A DNA stretch of 64,000 nt from Gordionus sp. m RMFG-2023. Taxonomy: Eukaryota > Nematomorpha > Gordioida > Chordodea > Parachordodidae. Where the stretch lies: contig NC_088775.1 in NCBI RefSeq assembly GCF_954871325.1, positions 85,289,561-85,353,560 of the forward strand. The letters are read 5' to 3'. Under the pieces are notes generated by a model, which saw only the letters and a list, made by a program, of their open reading frames with translations, had not been told where the DNA came from and ran no database searches. Shown here piece by piece: positions 23,711-35,769 of the stretch. The position numbers were made by a program, and so were the translations under genes. The number at the start of each line of letters is the position of its first letter. The first letter of the stretch is position 1.

Positions 23711-25157
23711 AAACGTGTGATTAATATTATTAACAATATTAAAATAGATTCATGGTGAATATTTCAGTTTTTTTTCCACCTTTTTTCTTCGATCTATTTC
23801 CGATTTATTCATAAATCGAATTCCAATTATGATATTTTCAAAAAAAAGACCGAAATCCAGGATCTATTTTTTTTATTTAAAATAAATATCACGATCCTTT
23901 TCTTATATTATAAATTTCTAAAGAACATTTATATTATATGCAAAATTAATTAATATAAAAATATATTAAATATAGTGTAAATTTATTGTAATAAAATTAA
24001 TATTTTTATATATGATCAAAATTAGCTTTTTAATAATAAATAAATTTATAAATCATTATCATTCAAGTATTCACATCTTTCATTAATAACATGTTCAGCT
24101 TTACAAAGGAGCACTTGATGGCAAATGTATTATATTTATATAAATATTCTTTTAAAACTTGCAATAAATATTGCAAATATTTATTGAATCATTCAAATAT
24201 AAAAAAAAATTATAAAAGGAATTAGCGAAGAATTTTCCTCAAAGAAACTATCAATTTAATTCATATAATCATTTGGGTAAGCATCTTAATGTGGTTGTTC
24301 CTGCAGGTTAGTTCCTTTCTTCTAACAGATTTCGCGGCAGATTGATATAAGGCCAACTAAGCTTAAACTTTAGGTGACATTTTGTTGCCAATATGCTACA
24401 GTTCTCATATAGTGAAGGAAATCTATATTGAAACAGGTGCATCACTTTGCCTTTACAATTTCAGGGCGACTAAAAAAATTTTATTTAAACTATTTCTAAA
24501 ATAAAAGCTAACATCAAAATGACTTTCAATTCTTTTTTAGGTTTAAAACAAAATTTCAAAATTTACAGACGGTATAAGACCCCTGTCCCTGTGCCTCCCC
24601 TAGTGCCGCTACCGTTATGAATTATTATACGGAGCTAAGCAAAAGGTTCTCATTCATATCTGTCGCTTCGATAATTGTATGTCTCTTATCATCCAGATCT
24701 TTAATAGACATTTGTAAAAAAAAATAAACTTTAAATTAATTAATTTTATTTTTAATTCAATAAAAACTTGAAGGTCGTTAATCAAATTCATAAATTTTGA
24801 CTTGATAAAATTTATAAAAAAAAAATATAAAATATGGCGAAAAATTTTTTTATTTTATTTATATACTTTTTATAAGCAAAATAATAATTTTTGAAAGAAA
24901 AAAAATCCAAGGACCATATTTTGATGCAAAATGATCTCGATCACGATCCTTAGTTTTAAGATAAAACCATAAGTCTAGATAAATTGGCAAAAGGATTTTA
25001 ATAACTCAATATATGTTTTTTGCAACATATTTCAAGTTAATAACTTCTAGATAGTTATTTTATATGAAATGCATTGATATAAACTATAAAAAAGATTTTT
25101 TTTAAAAAAAATTTTTGCCTCGAATTCTTTAAAACATAAAAATTTGCCTGTTTCAGC

Positions 25158-26562
25158 CAGTGTTGTTAAACGCTACTTATAAAAGTAGCGCGCTATCGCT
25201 ACCGCTATTTTATAAAAAAAATAGCACGCTATCGCTATCGTTTTCAAATGAGTAGCGCGCTATTAGCTACTTTACGCTATTTTGTTTTTTTTTTTAATTT
25301 TTTTTACATAACTTTATTTCCACAAATAAAATATTGGTATAAAAACTTGACTATAATTTGTTACACATATATATATATAATTTATTTAATATTGCACTTT
25401 ATAATAATAACATTTTGTACTGTCATCCCCAAGTCTAGAGCGACGATCAGAAAGTATAAACTTTGCCATACTAAATAATCGTTCAGCACTAGCACTTGAG
25501 GGCAACGCAGTATTAAATTTAATAAACACATTTTTTATATGAAAAAAATCATCAAAGATATTTAAATGAGTATTTTTTAGATTTAAAAAAATCTAGAGGT
25601 TCAATAATATTATTATTATTTATTTTAAAAAAATCGTCTATGGAAGGCCGCGGTTTCGATCTTACTATAGTATTAGTATCGTGGTTAGGCATGGCATTTT
25701 TTAATGTTACCATCAGCCTATCAAGTTGCCATTTAGATTCAGTCAAATTAATGTATAGCCAATTTAACTTGAAACTAGGATGAATTATAGCAGCTATTAC
25801 ATTATCATCATCATACAGATCTGGAAATCTAATTTATATAAAGCGATTATATTAATTATAAAATAAGAAAAATACCTATTTAATTTTCAAAATTTAAATT
25901 TATCTGAAATTTAGATTCATTTATAAAAAAATATTAAAATAGCATTAAATTATGGTAAATAAAGATTTTAAAAATATAATTATTATACACAAGGTAATTA
26001 ATATTAATTTTGTATTAATATTATAGATTGAGTTGTAAATTAAGCCAATTTAAATTATGGCTAATCAAGCAATAAATCATTCATATAAAAATAAAGTTTT
26101 GACCTTTTCTTAATGCCTTTTAGCATAGACTCCACCAGTGGTTGGCAAAATTTTCTTGCATCGAAACCGATATCCAGTAGTAATTTTTTCTTCAAGATTA
26201 AAGTATTTTTTGAATTTTGAATCTATATTTTTCTCATTTCCCAAAGAAATTTCACTATCTTCAACAATCTCACACATTTTTTAATAACTAGATTTATAAT
26301 GCTAACTAGATTTATAATGTATATTTTTAAATATAAATTTCAAAATTAAATAAAATAAAAGAAAAGGATTATAATTTTTGATTTAATAAAAAATATATTT
26401 TAATAATTTTTAGATGTATTTATTATGTAAAATTGAAAGTAGTGAAGTAGCGCGCTACTTCGCTTCTTTCTAAATTAGTAGCGAGCTACCGCTATCGCTA
26501 TTTTCTAAAAAAAGTAGCCAGCTAAAGCTACCGCTACTGAAAAAAGTAGCGCGCTATTTTAA
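25158..26562 (-). mobile_element. hAT element with GTAGCG subterminal repeats
   Basis: The left end reads CAGTGTTGTTAAACGCTACT. Both ends carry clusters of AGTAGCGCGCTATCGCTACC-type words. Minus-strand coding remnants include PSSASAERLFSMAKFILSD (hAT dimerisation motif, about 25440-25530) and KWQLDRLMVTLKNAMPN at 25552-25746. The right inverted repeat is eroded. The flanks GTTTCAGC (25150-25157) and TATTCAGC (26563-26570) may be the 8-bp duplication with two differences. Only the C-terminal third of the transposase can be read. Confidence 0.75.
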
Positions 26563-26912
26563 TATTCAGCCTGCCCCCTAATTTTTTTTTAGAGTAATAT
26601 CGTTCCCCTCGCCGCAAATGTTAAATCTATAACACCGCAGAGCTGTTTTTATATTTAATGAATAACAAATCATTTAAATATATTAAAATCTAGACTACTC
26701 TCAGTTATTTAAAAAAAAAATTACTCAAAATTTAATGATTGTATAAATTTATATCAGTTATTTATATCATTTAAAGAGGCGCCCATTTTAAAATTAATAT
26801 ATATATAATTTACCATGTTGTCATCCATTGCTTAAAATAAAATTTGTCAGGATTGTTTTTGTAATGAAATAAACTCGGACATATTAAATGAATTTAAATC
26901 AAATATTATTTT

Positions 26913-27125
26913 CAGAGACCTGCAGAGGTACCATTTGCAAGGCTCGATCCGGGATTTATATTTCCAGGGCCAGACCGGATTTTTTTTAAAAAAATATTCT
27001 ATTTATTTTTAATTTTTATAACTAATAATGGCAATTAAATTAGGCCCGGCTTGGGCATATCTAAAAAAAATAGAATACACCCCGGCCCGTGTACCTGGAA
27101 TTAGGGCCGGGTCTGCAGCTCTCTG
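26913..27125. mobile_element. hAT MITE, family A
   Basis: 213 bp, left end CAGAGACCTGCAGAGGTACC, right end GGGTCTGCAGCTCTCTG. Flanked by ATTATTTT and ATTATTAT, an 8-bp duplication with one difference. The interior is GC-rich near the ends (GGCCCGG words) and AT-rich in the middle. No coding capacity; same left end as 23350. Confidence 0.9.
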
Positions 27126-27261
27126 ATTATTATTTTTAATATAAAAAAATCGTAAAATAAAATTATACCAAGAATTTATCTAAAAAGTATCTAATAAGAT
27201 AGTATCTAGATACCGATATCACACTTATAAATTTGGATAGTTTAACAACTCTGTTCATATT

Positions 27262-27710
27262 TAGTGTGATTATAAGGCCCGATTTGAAACGATTTTTAAA
27301 AATGTTCCGATTAACATTTTAGTCAAAATGATATCATATAAGCCATGCAATTTTGCTCAGAGATGACATAAAGGTGTGGACGTCTATCTACCAAATCGCG
27401 AGGCTTACATATTATTTTGGCTAAAATTATCTGAGATGCAGGCCCGGCCCGTTTAATTTTTTTAAATATACCTGGGCCGAGCCGAGCCTAAAAATTTTTT
27501 TAAAAAAATATCCGGGCCGGGCCTATATTTTAAAACCAAATATTTGAAATCGTCATTATTAGCTGTAAAAATAAAAAAAATATATATTTAAAAAAAAATT
27601 TTTGTAAAAGAATCCGTGCCGGGCCATACAAATGGTACCTCTGCAGGTCTCTAAAAATTATAATCGGGCCGTTTTTTAAGACCTAAATTGGGCTTTTTAG
27701 CAACACACTA
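27262..27710. mobile_element. Palindromic hAT MITE, family B, interrupted by a family A MITE
   Basis: The outer parts match family B (TAGTG...GATTTTTAAAAA...GGCTAAAA, and AACACACTA at the far end). At 27431 a complete family A MITE interrupts it. Family B sequence resumes after the duplicated AAAATTAT. This copy predates the A insertion. Confidence 0.8.
27431..27653. mobile_element. hAT MITE, family A, nested in family B
   Basis: 223 bp in inverse orientation to 26913. Left end CTGAGATGCAGGCCCGGCCC, right end GGTACCTCTGCAGGTCTCTA. The 8-bp target duplication AAAATTAT is perfect (27423-27430 and 27654-27661). Confidence 0.92.
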
Positions 27711-29311
27711 CTGGGAAAAATATTAGATAAAAACAAATATAATCAATAAAAAGCACGATTTTCAAAATAAATAATAAATATATTTATCGATTCGCTATTT
27801 TTTCCACTTTAAAATTATTTTTTGAGCGCGTTTTTTTTAAATTTAAAATAAAACCTACGTTGTTATTTTTAGAAAATTTTGTCATGAATTTAAATATAGA
27901 TTTTTTTTTTAATATAAATGACTCAAGTTAACAGCAAAATTGCCTAAAATTCAGAGGTAAGGAGTTCTAAATACGTTGGAATATATTTCTGTAAGAATTA
28001 AATTTTTAAAATTTTAAAAACACTCAAAAAAAAATTTGAAAAAAAATAATACTTTTTAAGATAAAATAAATATACCAATTTTAAAAAAGCAACTATCTAT
28101 TATTTAAATTCATTAAATGCATAAAATGTGTGTAAAGTGATATTCTTCGTCGTAATCATTTGCTAAAAAAAACGACCAAATTTTACAGAAAATTTGTTAA
28201 ACATCAACTAATTTTTATTAAAATGCAATAAGACTCGATATTAAAATATTAAAAGGTGTAATCATGATGTTGCTTCCGTTCTTCGCTAGCTTCAGAAACA
28301 TGTTTATAGATTCGAACCAAGATCTATGAAGGTAAGTTATATTCTTCATCATCGCTTAAGCCACTATATACATAAAAACGACAATTTTTTGTATATATGA
28401 TAAATTGTATATATAATGATTAATAAATGAGATGTTTATATATTTTATGAAAAATACATAAAATATGTCCTGAGGGGAAAGTCATAATTGGAAGGGGTAG
28501 GCTGAAAACAGATTTAGAAAAAAAATAAAAGGTATATATAACAGAAACAGGAGCCATGTAGCCACTCTAAAACCAGATGTTTTTTTTGAAAACTCTGAAT
28601 AATGCAAATTATTTATTTTTCCTTCCCAAATAAAAATTACAGGCCGAGTATCATAAGTCAGGCCGAAAAATGTTAATGGGGGTGGTTTGAGGCATGCTAC
28701 ATTTATTGATCCAAGGCAAGAATAAAATAATTCTGGCTTGCTTTTACTAAATTAGGAAAATATTTTCAATTCTTATTTTTCATAATTTTAATAAAAATGG
28801 ATACAAGTTTTATTTAAATAATTATAATGTAAATTTATTTAGTGAATTAAAAATTAGAAAATTTCTTTTATAGCACCCCTAAAAAAAGTATTTCTACCCT
28901 TAAGCAGCAGCCGTAACCTAAAATCAGCTTATTAATTATAATTTAACAGACGTTTCGATTAATGTTGCTAAAATATATGAAATATGCACTTGTTAAGAGC
29001 TTTTATTTATTTTATTTTTTTGGTATAAATATGTTGATATCAAAATGCTCTAAATTCCTGTAATGGGCAGAATATATATTTTTTTGTGAATGTTTATGTG
29101 CAAGATTTTAATCAAATTTTGCTCTAAATTTCATATATAATTTTTAAGAAATTTCCTTTTAATACAAATCTATGCACCAAATTTTATAAAGCTCATATGT
29201 TTAGCAGCACCATAATTTATTTAGAATTATTTTATTTAAAGGTCAAAAATATAAATATTTTATTTATGTAAATATTAGTAAATAATGTGATAATCCCAAA
29301 TTTTAGAGTTT
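27711..29311. other. Intergenic DNA without recognisable genes
   Basis: AT-rich sequence with a few GC-richer patches (for example around 28460-28700) that give no readable protein. A GGTTCGAATC word at about 28308-28319 (minus strand) lacks a properly placed A box, so it is not called a tRNA. Confidence 0.4.
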
Positions 29312-29467
29312 TAATAAAATAACATCATTTATAAATATTAAATAATAAATATTATAATAAAACATTAGACAAGTTTAATATGTTAATGACTTCATAATAA
29401 AATAACATCATTTATAAATATTAAATATAATAAAACATTAGACAAGTTTAATATGTTAATGACTTCA
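29312..29467. repeat. Tandem duplication, units of 83 and 73 bp
   Basis: Two adjacent copies start TAATAAAATAACATCATT and end TATGTTAATGACTTCA. The first has a 10-bp extra AT stretch; otherwise they are almost identical, so this is a recent local duplication just beyond the 3' end of the dehydrogenase gene. Confidence 0.9.
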
Positions 29468-29710
29468 TTTTGGTATAAAACATGATTAAAATATTATATA
29501 AGTTCAAATTTTTTTAAGCATGATTAACATTAAAATTTCCAATTAAAAAATGAAGAATTTAAAAATAAATATCACAATTTTAAATGCTATATAATTTCAA
29601 TCTTTTACAATTTAAAAAATATGAATAATTTTATATTTGTACTTTTTTTAAAAAATGTTTAAAAAAAAATTAATATGCAAATATACAAATGTAAATACTG
29701 AGCAATATAT

Positions 29711-30762
29711 TTAACTCCAATATTCCTTTTTAAGAAATATATCATTTCCAAATAATCGTCCCAATTTAAATTGCACATTAAATGGCATTGATCTTATAAT
29801 AAAAAATTAAAATAAAAAGGTTAATAGTATAAATTACCCTTTGAATAGATATAAAACCCTAAATATATGTGGAATTATGAGTAATTGTTTGTTTGTTAAA
29901 ATTGATTCCACAATTTTTCTAGCTCCATATTCTGGATCTAAAGACAATCCCCTATCAAACAAAATATTAAATATAATCATCAAACTATTATATAATTATC
30001 ATGTTAATATTACAATTTATTCGAAAGAGGAAACATTCCTGTATTTATAATATAAGGACAGATAAGTGTAAATTTAATTCCCATTTTTCCTAAAATTTGC
30101 ATCTCTGAATAAATTGACTCATGAAATCCAACTGCAGCAAATTTACTAGTACTATAATCAACTAGCCCATTTACCCCAAACAACCCAGCCAAACTGGAAA
30201 TGGTAACTATATGACCACTATCTTTATCCACCATATCTGGCAAAAATGCCTTTACTGTCTATATTCAAAAATTAAAAATTTGATTAGGGTATTAAACACA
30301 TACCCACATATGAGCCAAAATATTCACTGCTAATACTCTTTGTATATTGTAATCGGCGGTATCTAAAAAGGTGTTCCCTACCCTAATTCCAGCATTGTTA
30401 ATTAATATATTAACAGTTCCAACTTCTTTTTTAATTTTCTCAGCTGTTTCATACATATCAGTTCTTTTGCTTACATCAGCTATATATGCTAAAGCACTTC
30501 CTCCACTATTTTTAATTTCTTCCACTGTTTCTTCGCATAGTTCTTTACTAATATCGCAACATAAAATGATGGCTCCAAGTTTAGATAATTCTTTTGCTAA
30601 TACTTTACCTAGCCCATGTCCGGCTCCTGTAATAAATACTGTCTGATCTTTAATAGATTTTTTTAAGAAATAAACTGGAATAAAAAATGTAACTATATTC
30701 TTGAAAATTAAAAACAAAATTTCAAATATGGAAGCAATCAATGATGGAATAGATCCAAACAT
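29711..30762 (-). CDS. Short-chain dehydrogenase/reductase, HSD17B11/SDR16C type, 4 exons
   Basis: Exons: 30762-30304, 30258-30014, 29951-29838, 29792-29711; introns of 45, 62 and 45 nt, all GT-AG with consistent phases, giving 299 residues (the family is typically about 300). The ATG at 30762 is preferred because it is followed directly by a hydrophobic N-terminal anchor (residues 5-33); upstream in-frame sequence lacks an ATG. Motifs: cofactor loop TGAGHGLG (45-52), NNAG (122-125), catalytic Ser at 174/175 and YSTSK (Y188, K192), then CPYIINTGMF and a variable C-terminus. Members of this group use NAD(P) and act on retinoids, steroids or other lipids at the ER or lipid droplets; the substrate cannot be told from sequence. 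The last exon is the least certain because the C-terminus is poorly conserved. The gene converges with SCCPDH. Confidence 0.9.
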
Positions 30763-31484
30763 AATTTGATTAAAATTAGAAACCGAACTAACATCTGATC
30801 TTTGAAATGACTTCAACAAGCCAAATAGAAATCAAACTTAAAAGATTTAAATTTTTTCTAAGATGTTCTTAAATATTTTTCGTAAATTATTTATGCTTTG
30901 ATTATTCTTAAGATCAGTTATAATCATCATTAAGTTCAGATTTATAGACTGAAGTTAGCTAACATTTTGATTTTTTAAAAATTGATTAGTTTATGTAAAT
31001 TTATAATGTTTTAAAAAATTATTTAATTTGTATGTTATAATTGTCAGAAAATTATATAAATTAAGGAATATTAACATTCTTTAAAATTATTTTAAGAATA
31101 TTCATAATTATTAAGTCTGAAGAATGTTTATAATTATTGAGATTGATTAGCAAAATACTTTGATTTATTCTATACATTATATAATGTAATTAGAAATATT
31201 AAATATAATATTTTTAATAAATTTATTTAATTTATATATTATTTATAATTGTTATAAAATCAAGAATATTAATCGTTTTTCATAATAAATTTAGGAATGA
31301 ATAATGATTATTCTTAAGAGATTAAATATGACTGGTACGGGTATTATTAAACTTAAAATACTTAATAAATTGTGAATATGTGACTTGTAAAGTAACAAAT
31401 GTAAAGATAATTAATGCGATTAAAAGATTTAATTAAAAAAAAGAAATTTTAAATTTTCTCAAACGTGGTGATCAGTAAGAGATA
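30763..31484. other. Upstream flank of the dehydrogenase gene
   Basis: AT-rich DNA with recurring AAGAATATT and TTCTTAAGA words. No gene or known repeat recognised. It should contain the promoter on the minus strand. Confidence 0.35.
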
Positions 31485-32047
31485 CAGCGTCTACATGACA
31501 GGATTTTTATTGGATGCAAACCCCCTTCAAAAATTTTTGCCTACCCCCCTAAAAAATTCCCGCCGTCTTCGGCGGCGGTGTCTCTTTTATTTTATTTTGA
31601 AGAATTTATAAAGATAACTTAAATTAATCTATCTCTACCAAATAATTTTTTATTATAAAGAATTTATTTTTTTGATTTTAAGAATTTATTTTTTAGAAAA
31701 TAAATTCATTCAAAATCTCCATTATTTACAATGAATTAATTATTATGGCATTATAAGCTTGCTGATATATCTAAACCTTTTAAATGTAATTTAAAAGGAT
31801 AGCAGAAAGTTTTATTTGGAAAACAATGTGTATGAATTGTTTGCCTATATAGATTTGGTCGATAATTGTATTATAATAATTCTATAATAAAAATATTAAT
31901 TTTTACAGCAATAAATTTTGTCCTATTTCATCTCAAAATTTAATAGATAACCTCCCAAAAATGTATCCTACCCCCATTAAAGCAGCCTACCCCCTCAAAA
32001 AAATAGGATGCAAACTGTTCCTACCCCTCCCGCTCATGTAGACGCTG
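31485..32047. mobile_element. 563-bp hAT MITE with CAGCGTCTACATGA ends
   Basis: Inverted ends CAGCGTCTACATGA and TCATGTAGACGCTG are perfect over 14 bp and flanked by a perfect 8-bp duplication AAGAGATA (31477-31484, 32048-32055). Next to each end lie C-rich tracts (ACCCCCCT-type), and at about 31560 a GCCGTCTTCGGCGGC hairpin. No coding sequence. A young insertion. Confidence 0.93.
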
Positions 32048-32204
32048 AAGAGATAAATGGTCAATAACAATTAAAATTAATAAAAATTGATAATTCAAAA
32101 GATATGTGGTTTGATTCATGATTTTAGGTTTATACCGATAGATAAAAATAAAAGAAATATTGTAAAACATATCATGTGTTGTTTGATTTAATGGTACAAA
32201 AAAA

Positions 32205-32500
32205 TAAAATTATGTTGGACACTATAAATGACTTTACCATTGACATTGTTATTGAACAATGTAGAGTAAAAGAATTTTAATACTTTACTCTTTGATATTG
32301 TTGTTGAACAATGTAAAATAAAACTTTTTTTAATATGTGATAAGGAAAAAAAATTTAAATAAAATTTTTGTTGGACATTATAAATGACTTTATCATTTAA
32401 CATTGATATTGGACCATTTAAAATAAAAGAATATCAATACTTTACTCTTTGATTGATGAACAATGTCAATTAAAAAAAATATTTAATATGTGATAAATAA
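32205..32500. repeat. Diverged direct duplication, about 165-bp unit
   Basis: Two copies share GTTGGACA.TATAAATGACT, ATACTTTACTCTTTGAT and AATATGTGATAA in the same order. Confidence 0.7.
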
Positions 32501-32905
32501 AAATTTTGTCCCAAATTTTTTTTTAAAATTAAATTATCAGTTTATAAATTTTTATAAAATAAGTTTGGTCTCATATATCATTATATTATACAAACTCCCT
32601 CTCCTTTCCAAGTTATTTAAATTAATATTGATCCCAATCTGTCTGGATAACGGTTTTGTTATATGGTGTTATTTGGTGGCATGGACCATCAGACTGACAA
32701 TTGATACAAAATTAAGACAAATAATTATTTATTTTATTTTCAAAACTATGGAATTTTCATGTTCGCATTCTTTGGGATCTAGTTGAATTATATAAATTTA
32801 AATTACTTGAAAAGGAGAGGCAGTTTGTATAAATGATATATAAGACCAAACCTATTTTATAAAAATTTATAACAAAATAATTTTTATTTATCACATATTA
32901 TAAAA
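32480..32905. mobile_element. Palindromic (foldback) element
   Basis: Left arm about 32490-32625 and right arm about 32790-32905 are inverted repeats: ATCATTATATTATACAAACT with CTCTCCTTTCCAAG on the left, CTTGAAAAGGAGAGGCAGTT with TATAAATGATATATAAGACC on the right. Arms of about 110-130 bp surround a 160-bp centre. No coding sequence; superfamily unknown. Confidence 0.75.
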
Positions 32906-34019
32906 AATTTTTTTATTTTACGTTGTTCAAGTTCAACAACAATGTCAAAGCAATTTATAAATCTCACTTTTCTTACTAGCTAACGTCTTAAATTCTTTAA
33001 TACTTATTAATTATAATTTCAACATTAATTCAAGATAAACACATATTTTATTTTCCAATTATAATAATTCCGAGTTCATTAAAAAAATCATAAAAATAAA
33101 TAAAAAAGTCATCCAAATTAGAAAAAAATATAAAAGTGAAAAGTAATTCATTTTTTCGATCTTTCTACAACAATTAGTAAAAAAAATATTATTCATATCA
33201 TTATTTTTTTTTCTACCAATCAACAATAAATATATTTGTTGATTGGCATTTAAATATAAAAAAATATGATTTGTTAAATTAAACCAAACAACAAAACTTG
33301 GACAGGAATATTTATTATTATTTTAAACTGAAATATTAATGATTATTGAGATTTCAGGAATATGGATTAGCAAATTACTTGGAAATTTTCTACAATTTGT
33401 GTAATTTTGAATATTTATATGATATTTTTTTAAGAAGAATAATAATTATTATTCTTAAGAGTTCAAATTTAGGGAACATTTATATATTCTTTTTAAATTT
33501 AATTATGATATAAAGCCATATATATTGCTGGGCTGCATACAAATTTAATTTTACTGAACTACACTTTTGAAACCAAAAACTTATTTAAGTTATCTTTATT
33601 AAGGTACTTAAGATTTCTTTTTTAGTATTGCAACAAGCATATAATTTTGATTCAAATTCAATCATGGCCTAATAAAATCTGGGTTAAACTTACTTCTAAT
33701 TACACGAGATTTTCTTAATAATTATTGCAGCAAGCTAAATATAACATATGTTTATCCTAGCTTGATTTTTATATCATAAAACAAGTATGTGGATTGTAAT
33801 AGCAGTAAATTGACACAAGATGCTATCCTACAAAGATTAGGATTTGGTTATATATTAGATTTTTTATAAGACACCATACAAACTACATTCGATAAAATTT
33901 AAAAGGCATCTAGGGCACTGATCAGCTCGAAGTAACCAATAAGTATTTTTTTAAATCGGTATTTTATTAGCTAGCATGTACTTGTTCGGCAACAAATCAA
34001 AATTTTTTTATTATTATAC

Positions 34020-34645
34020 CGCGTATAAAACAAGAAGGAAGATTTCCATGGACAACGCCAGCAATGCAGTATTTAATCATTAAGTCGGTTTCAAATCGGT
34101 TATCCAAATCACAATATATTTTAAATATTTTTTGGAATAATGATTAAGTAAGTGGTCGGTTTTGAGTTCGGAAATCGGTCAAATTAAAATATTTTAAGGA
34201 CAATGTTATATATGTAAATATAAGCATTGGAAACAAAAATGAAGAGAATTTGATCAACGTCAGCAATATGTGCTTTAGAAGTTTTCTATTATTTTTCCAT
34301 TCTAAACTAATCATAATTAATCATTTTTTTTTTAATTTTTAAGTTATCAGCACGTATTTACACCCAAATTGCCAACAATAATTATTCGGGGTGTCTAAAA
34401 TTATATTTTTATATTTATGCATTTATCGCCCTCTTATGGATATATTTTTGTTAAATTTTTAAATTGAAAAATGAAATTTGAGCTGTATAAATAAATATTG
34501 CTTTCCTAGCCTAGATTCTGGAAGATTCTGTATTTTCCAAAGTAGAGAATAGAGTTATTTAATAAAATAATCATTATAATATAAAAGATAAAATGAAAAT
34601 AAATGCAATATTAATATTCATTAAAAAAAAATGTTTAAGGTTATA
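34020..34645. mobile_element. Solo MULE arm fragment, diverged
   Basis: Follows the right arm of the MULE at 10607-11320 for much of its length: CCATGGACAACGCCAGCAATGC, GGTCGGTTTTGAGTTCGG, then ATCGCCCTCTTATGGATATA, then AT-rich arm sequence. Divergence is visibly higher than between the two arms of 6980-11553, so it is an older insertion or deletion remnant. Confidence 0.75.
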
Positions 34646-34751
34646 AATTGGGAGAATATAATTGTTTACCTAAAAAATTTAGAAATCTGCATATTCCAGC
34701 GAATCATAAAATCGTCTGCTTTTTAATTTTTCTTTCCAACCATAATAAATG

Positions 34752-34858
34752 ATAATTATATAATTAAAAATAAAATTCTATAATTGAGTCCCCAAAAAGG
34801 AACCATAATTGTGTCTAAAAATTTCTATTTGAATTTTTTGTCGAATAAAAAGGAATTC
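34752..34858 (-). repeat. 107-bp inverted duplicate, left arm
   Basis: Reverse complement of 35312-35418 with about two differences. It is an antisense copy of the 3' end of the adjoining nuclease-like frame, placed upstream of it. Confidence 0.92.
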
Positions 34859-35392
34859 AGCCTCATGCCTGCGTCAAATGCAAATCACCCGTTGATTCAA
34901 AGGGTAGACATGGCTTAAATTGCATTTTTAGTCAAGGGCGACATCAACGCCACTCAGCTGTAAACCATATAATAAATAGAAGCTTAACAGCTGCACACAT
35001 TCCTAACAATCTCGAACCATCAAATTTATCTCAAGTAGATGGTTTAAAGACCTGATGGTATGACAACCATACCTTGGGGCCTCGGCAAATCACTCATATG
35101 GGACTACACGTGTGTTTCATCATTCCCTTCAAACATAAATTTCAATTTAATAACACAGGCTAAAATTAAAAAGATTAACAAATACAAAAATTTTAAAAAC
35201 TTTTTATTCACTCCAGTTGTGACTTCTACTAACGGGCATTTTTCGCCTTCAACATTTTTGTTTTTAAAAAATCTTGCTAATAAAATACGACTTTTCACAA
35301 ATGAACCAAGAGAATTCCTTTTTATTCGACAAAAAATTCTAATAGAAATTTTTAGACACAATTATGGTTCCTTTTTGGGGATTCAATTATAG
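34858..35392 (+). mobile_element. Retroelement-type C-terminal zinc/nuclease module
   Basis: Related to 12243-13206 and better preserved. It encodes CVKCKSPVDSKGRHGLNCIF, GRHQRHSAVNHIINRSL, RPDGMTTIPWGLGKSLIWDY and a C-terminal EFLFIRQKILIEIF. Cys knuckle, RH pair, RPDG...PW..GK.L.WD.T and the final motif are all present in order. The 5' part of the parent element is absent and replaced by the inverted duplicate of its own 3' end. Parent class unresolved; treated as a fossil, 5'-truncated and broken in at least one place. Confidence 0.75.
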
Positions 35393-35418
35393 AATTTTAT
35401 TTTTAATTATATAATTAT
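35312..35418 (+). repeat. 107-bp inverted duplicate, right arm
   Basis: Partner of 34752-34858. It covers the last 25 or so codons of the nuclease-like frame and its 3' flank. Confidence 0.92.
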
Positions 35419-35769
35419 AATTTATAAATTATAATATTTTTAATTAGGTGTTATGTGAAATAAAAAAAAAAAAACCATAATAAAATAAATCTTAAAATAT
35501 CCCTTTTAAACATTCCAGTGCTCTTAAATAAAATAAGACTGAAATGAAGAACATAATTAATGGCTTTTATAGTCAAAACAATGGTAACTTTATTTTAAAT
35601 TATTTTCTATAGAAAGTATTTTATAATTATGTAATTTAACTTCTAATATTATACAATTAGATCCTCGATAATATAATATTAAAGGAAAGTTATAATATTG
35701 TATGATAAATATAATATTCAAATAGCGTTGAATTTTCAAAATATATAAGATATTAAGATATAACAATTG

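Noticed and set aside
28300-28330. tRNA or tRNA-derived SINE suggested by GGTTCGAATC on the minus strand
   Set aside because: No A box at the right distance upstream and no cloverleaf.
30763-30819. Longer N-terminus for the dehydrogenase starting near 30819
   Set aside because: That codon is TTG on the minus strand. The first ATG, at 30762, begins with the expected membrane anchor and gives the usual family length.
34752-35418. Terminal inverted repeats of a DNA transposon
   Set aside because: The right arm overlaps the coding end of the nuclease-like module and no target duplication flanks the arms, so an inverted duplication is the simpler reading.
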